A stretch of DNA of 64,000 nucleotides from contig WRAY01000003.1 of the NCBI GenBank assembly GCA_009779975.1, positions 1 to 64,000 on the forward strand. The letters run 5' to 3'. This document shows positions 62,261 to 64,000 of this stretch, piece after piece. Within the stretch, counting starts at the first letter, position 1. Each line of letters starts with the position of its first letter. This stretch comes from Bacillota bacterium. Its GTDB lineage: Bacteria > Bacillota > Clostridia > Christensenellales > Pumilibacteraceae. Made by a program: the position numbers and the translations under genes. Under the pieces are notes generated by a model. The model searched no databases. It was not told the DNA's origin and worked only from the letters and a program-made list of their open reading frames with translations.

Positions 62261-62334
62261 CAAATTACAGTGGACAAAGGACAAAAAAGGTCAAATTTAT
62301 TTATCATCATTTGTCCTTTGTTCACTGTAATTTG
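62261..62334. repeat. 25-bp inverted repeat after lexA
   Basis: Left arm ATTACAGTGGACAAAGGAC and right arm GTCCTTTGTTCACTGTAAT, about 25 bp each with one wobble position, around a 24-nt AT-rich loop, immediately after the lexA stop. It has no T run. It is similar in style to the iterated-word palindromes in the tRNA spacers. Confidence 0.75.
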
Positions 62335-62419
62335 TAATTTACTTAATCGAAACCCTTTTTTGGGGTCTGCGGAAATTGACCAATCCGCACTGATGAGATA
62401 AGGTCAAAGGAGAATAGCA

Positions 62420-62542
62420 ATGAGAAAATTTAAAGTAAAATACAAAAGCAAGTTTTTGCGCATCTGGAAAACAAGACAATTTGAAGCTTATCAAGAGGCG
62501 ATAGTTTTTCATAATCGCAAACGAGGCTTCATTGTGGCATAA
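62420..62542 (+). CDS. Small cationic protein (40 aa), unknown
   Basis: An open frame of 40 codons with an excellent SD (AAAGGAG, 7 nt before the ATG): MRKFKVKYKSKFLRIWKTRQ, then FEAYQEAIVFHNRKRGFIVA. It is strongly basic with a mixed aromatic C terminus and no signal peptide. It lies between lexA and the radical-SAM repair gene, 30 nt before the latter, and could be part of the same damage-response unit. No family was recognised. The clean SD argues that it is real. Confidence 0.6.
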   Translation: MRKFKVKYKSKFLRIWKTRQFEAYQEAIVFHNRKRGFIVA

Positions 62543-62572
62543 AAAACCAATTAATAACTTCAACACAAAGAA

Positions 62573-63889
62573 ATGGATATTTTTGAAAAATTAAAAATTT
62601 TGACTGATTCAGCAAAATATGATGTTGCTTGCACTTCGAGCGGTGTTGACAGAACTTCACCAAAAGGTGAGGGAATTGGGACTGCAAGATCTCATGGAAT
62701 TTGCCATAGTTTTTCTTCAGATGGACGATGTATTTCGCTCCTAAAAGTTTTAATGAGCAACGAATGTGTTTATGATTGTGCTTATTGTCAAAATCGTTCT
62801 TCAAAAGATGTTAAAAGAGCAACATTCACTCCAAAAGAACTTGCAGACTTAACAATTAATTTCTACAAAAGAAATTATATTGAGGGATTGTTTTTATCAA
62901 GCGGAGTTATCAAATCGCCGAATAACACAACTGAGTTGATGATTGAGACAATCAGAATTTTGCGTGAAGAATATAAATTCTATGGCTATATTCACGCAAA
63001 AGCAATTCCCGGAACAGGCAACGGTTTAGTCAATGAACTGGGGCTTTTAGTCGACAGAATGAGCGTCAATATTGAGTTGCCGTCATCTCAAAGTCTTTTA
63101 TCGCTTGCTCCCGACAAATCAAAAGAATCAATCCTCAAACCAATGGGATTCATCAAAGAGAGGTTAAACGAGAGTAAAGAACTTGCCGTCTATAAAGGTG
63201 TTCCAAAATTCGTGCCGGCAGGGCAAAGCACCCAAATGATTGTCGGTGCTTCTCCCGAAACGGATTTTTCAATAATAAAATTATCCGAGGGACTATATGA
63301 CAAATACAAACTCAAAAGAGTTTTCTATTCAGCCTACACACCGATAGTAGAAAGTTCCCGCTTGCCTTCGCTTGACACAAAGCCTCCGCTGCTTCGAGAA
63401 AACAGACTCTATCAAGCGGATTGGCTAATGCGTGTCTATGGATTTAGTGCCGGAGAAATTTTGAATGAAGACAACCCGATGCTCAACCCATACATTGACC
63501 CAAAATGCAACTGGGCAGTAAATAATCCCGAAAAGTTTCCCATTGATGTAAATTATGCAACTCATGAAAATCTCTTGAGGGTTCCCGGTATTGGAATTTT
63601 GTCTGCAAAAAAAATAATCTCGGCAAGAAAATTCGGCCGTCTTTCATTTGCAGATTTAAAAAAGTTGGGAGTGGTTTTGAAAAGGGCGCAATATTTTATT
63701 GTGTGCAGCGGAAAAACGCATGAAAACATGAGAATTAATCAAAGCAGAATTATTAATTCGCTTTTGTCAAAGGCAGCACTGGAGAGATTTTTGGGTTTTC
63801 AGCAAGGAGTTCAAGTGTCTGTTTTTGATGGGTTTAGCGGCATTGAAAGAAAAGAAAACAACTTAATGGCTTTGAGCGGACAATTGTAA
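62573..63889 (+). CDS. Radical-SAM putative DNA modification/repair protein
   Basis: A radical S-adenosylmethionine protein of 438 aa. The 4Fe-4S motif is C65-VYD-C69-AY-C72. Downstream come LFLSSGVIKSPNNTTELMIETIRILREEY and YIHAKAIPGTG, as in the family annotated as putative DNA modification/repair radical-SAM proteins. A C-terminal helix-hairpin-helix (NLLRVPGIGILSAKKIISARKFGRLSFADLKKLG) suggests DNA binding. It is normally paired with a DUF4130-type partner, whose start follows 2 nt after its stop, confirming the assignment. The reaction is not established. Nearness to lexA suggests SOS control, but no LexA box was identified. Confidence 0.85.
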   Translation: MDIFEKLKILTDSAKYDVACTSSGVDRTSPKGEGIGTARSHGICHSFSSDGRCISLLKVLMSNECVYDCAYCQNRSSKDVKRATFTPKELADLTINFYKRNYIEGLFLSSGVIKSPNNTTELMIETIRILREEYKFYGYIHAKAIPGTGNGLVNELGLLVDRMSVNIELPSSQSLLSLAPDKSKESILKPMGFIKERLNESKELAVYKGVPKFVPAGQSTQMIVGASPETDFSIIKLSEGLYDKYKLKRVFYSAYTPIVESSRLPSLDTKPPLLRENRLYQADWLMRVYGFSAGEILNEDNPMLNPYIDPKCNWAVNNPEKFPIDVNYATHENLLRVPGIGILSAKKIISARKFGRLSFADLKKLGVVLKRAQYFIVCSGKTHENMRINQSRIINSLLSKAALERFLGFQQGVQVSVFDGFSGIERKENNLMALSGQL

Positions 63890-63891
63890 CG

Positions 63892-64000
63892 ATGAACAAA
63901 GATGAATTCAGAAATATCGATATTTGTTGTAGATACGACGGAAGTTTTTATGGAATGCTATCATGTATTTTTGAGAGTTTTGAAAAAAGGGAAATGCCGA
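63892..64000 (+). CDS. DUF4130-type DNA-metabolism protein, partial at the window edge
   Basis: Only the first 36 codons are inside the window. They contain CCRYDGSFYGMLSCIFESFEKREMP, which matches the N terminus of the DUF4130-containing family (Y-D-G-S-F-x-G-x-L...F...E) that accompanies the radical-SAM repair protein. It starts 2 nt after the stop of the previous gene, so the two form an operon. The 3' end lies beyond the window. Confidence 0.75.
   Translation, partial: MNKDEFRNIDICCRYDGSFYGMLSCIFESFEKREMP

Overview
This window is AT-rich chromosomal DNA from a spore-forming, low-GC Bacillota, most likely an uncultured Clostridia-like lineage. The support is a forespore sigma factor SigG next to a YlmC/YmxH-family gene and nrdR, the clostridial order DUF512 radical-SAM enzyme / der / plsY, strong Shine-Dalgarno (SD) sites on many genes, near-consensus sigma-A promoters, and LexA linked to a radical-SAM DNA-repair pair. 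All identifications rest on reading motifs by eye; no searches were run.

Layout. 1-6.2 kb: sigG (minus), a NUDIX hydrolase, a YlmC/YmxH protein with a very long His-rich tail, nrdR, feoA, feoB (with palindromic repeats inserted in frame) and an RluA/RluD-type pseudouridine synthase. 6.2-13.3 kb: an Ig-like lipoprotein, a membrane-anchored cyclophilin-like protein, a DUF1614-like membrane protein, the DUF512 radical-SAM protein, der and plsY. 13.4-14.3 kb: a five-tRNA operon (Gly, Arg, His, Gln, Lys) whose longer spacers carry inverted repeats. 14.7-22.6 kb: a complete type II-A CRISPR-Cas locus: tracrRNA on the minus strand just upstream of cas9, then cas9-cas1-cas2-csn2 and a 19-repeat, 18-spacer array.

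23-32 kb: an orphan solute-binding protein, an InlB-repeat/RCC1 lipoprotein, an M19 dipeptidase-like protein, rdgB, an RsuA/RluB pseudouridine synthase, rnhA, then (minus) a membrane protein and cysS. 32.4-61 kb is mostly cell-surface genes: a 3649-aa protein with an N-terminal membrane anchor and tandem Ig-like repeats, and a 3870-aa protein with a Cys-rich N terminus, cadherin-like modules, a C-terminal transmembrane helix and a cytoplasmic tail. Between them lie rtcB, an XRE regulator, an RCC1-repeat lipoprotein, ku with a truncated ligD, and a RhuM fragment, so that stretch is partly decayed. 61-64 kb: lexA, a 40-aa ORF, a radical-SAM putative DNA-repair protein and the start of its DUF4130-type partner.

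Recurrent themes: (i) several housekeeping genes have sigma-A promoters whose -10 box ends 6-7 nt before the start codon, implying leaderless mRNAs; (ii) a GC-rich palindromic repeat family starting TGTAGGGGCGGC lies in intergenic regions, once inside feoB and once supplying a stop codon; (iii) there is a heavy load of secreted beta-rich repeat proteins. The CRISPR-Cas locus is a known type, but its tracrRNA can be read in detail and its promoter overlaps the cas9 translation start.
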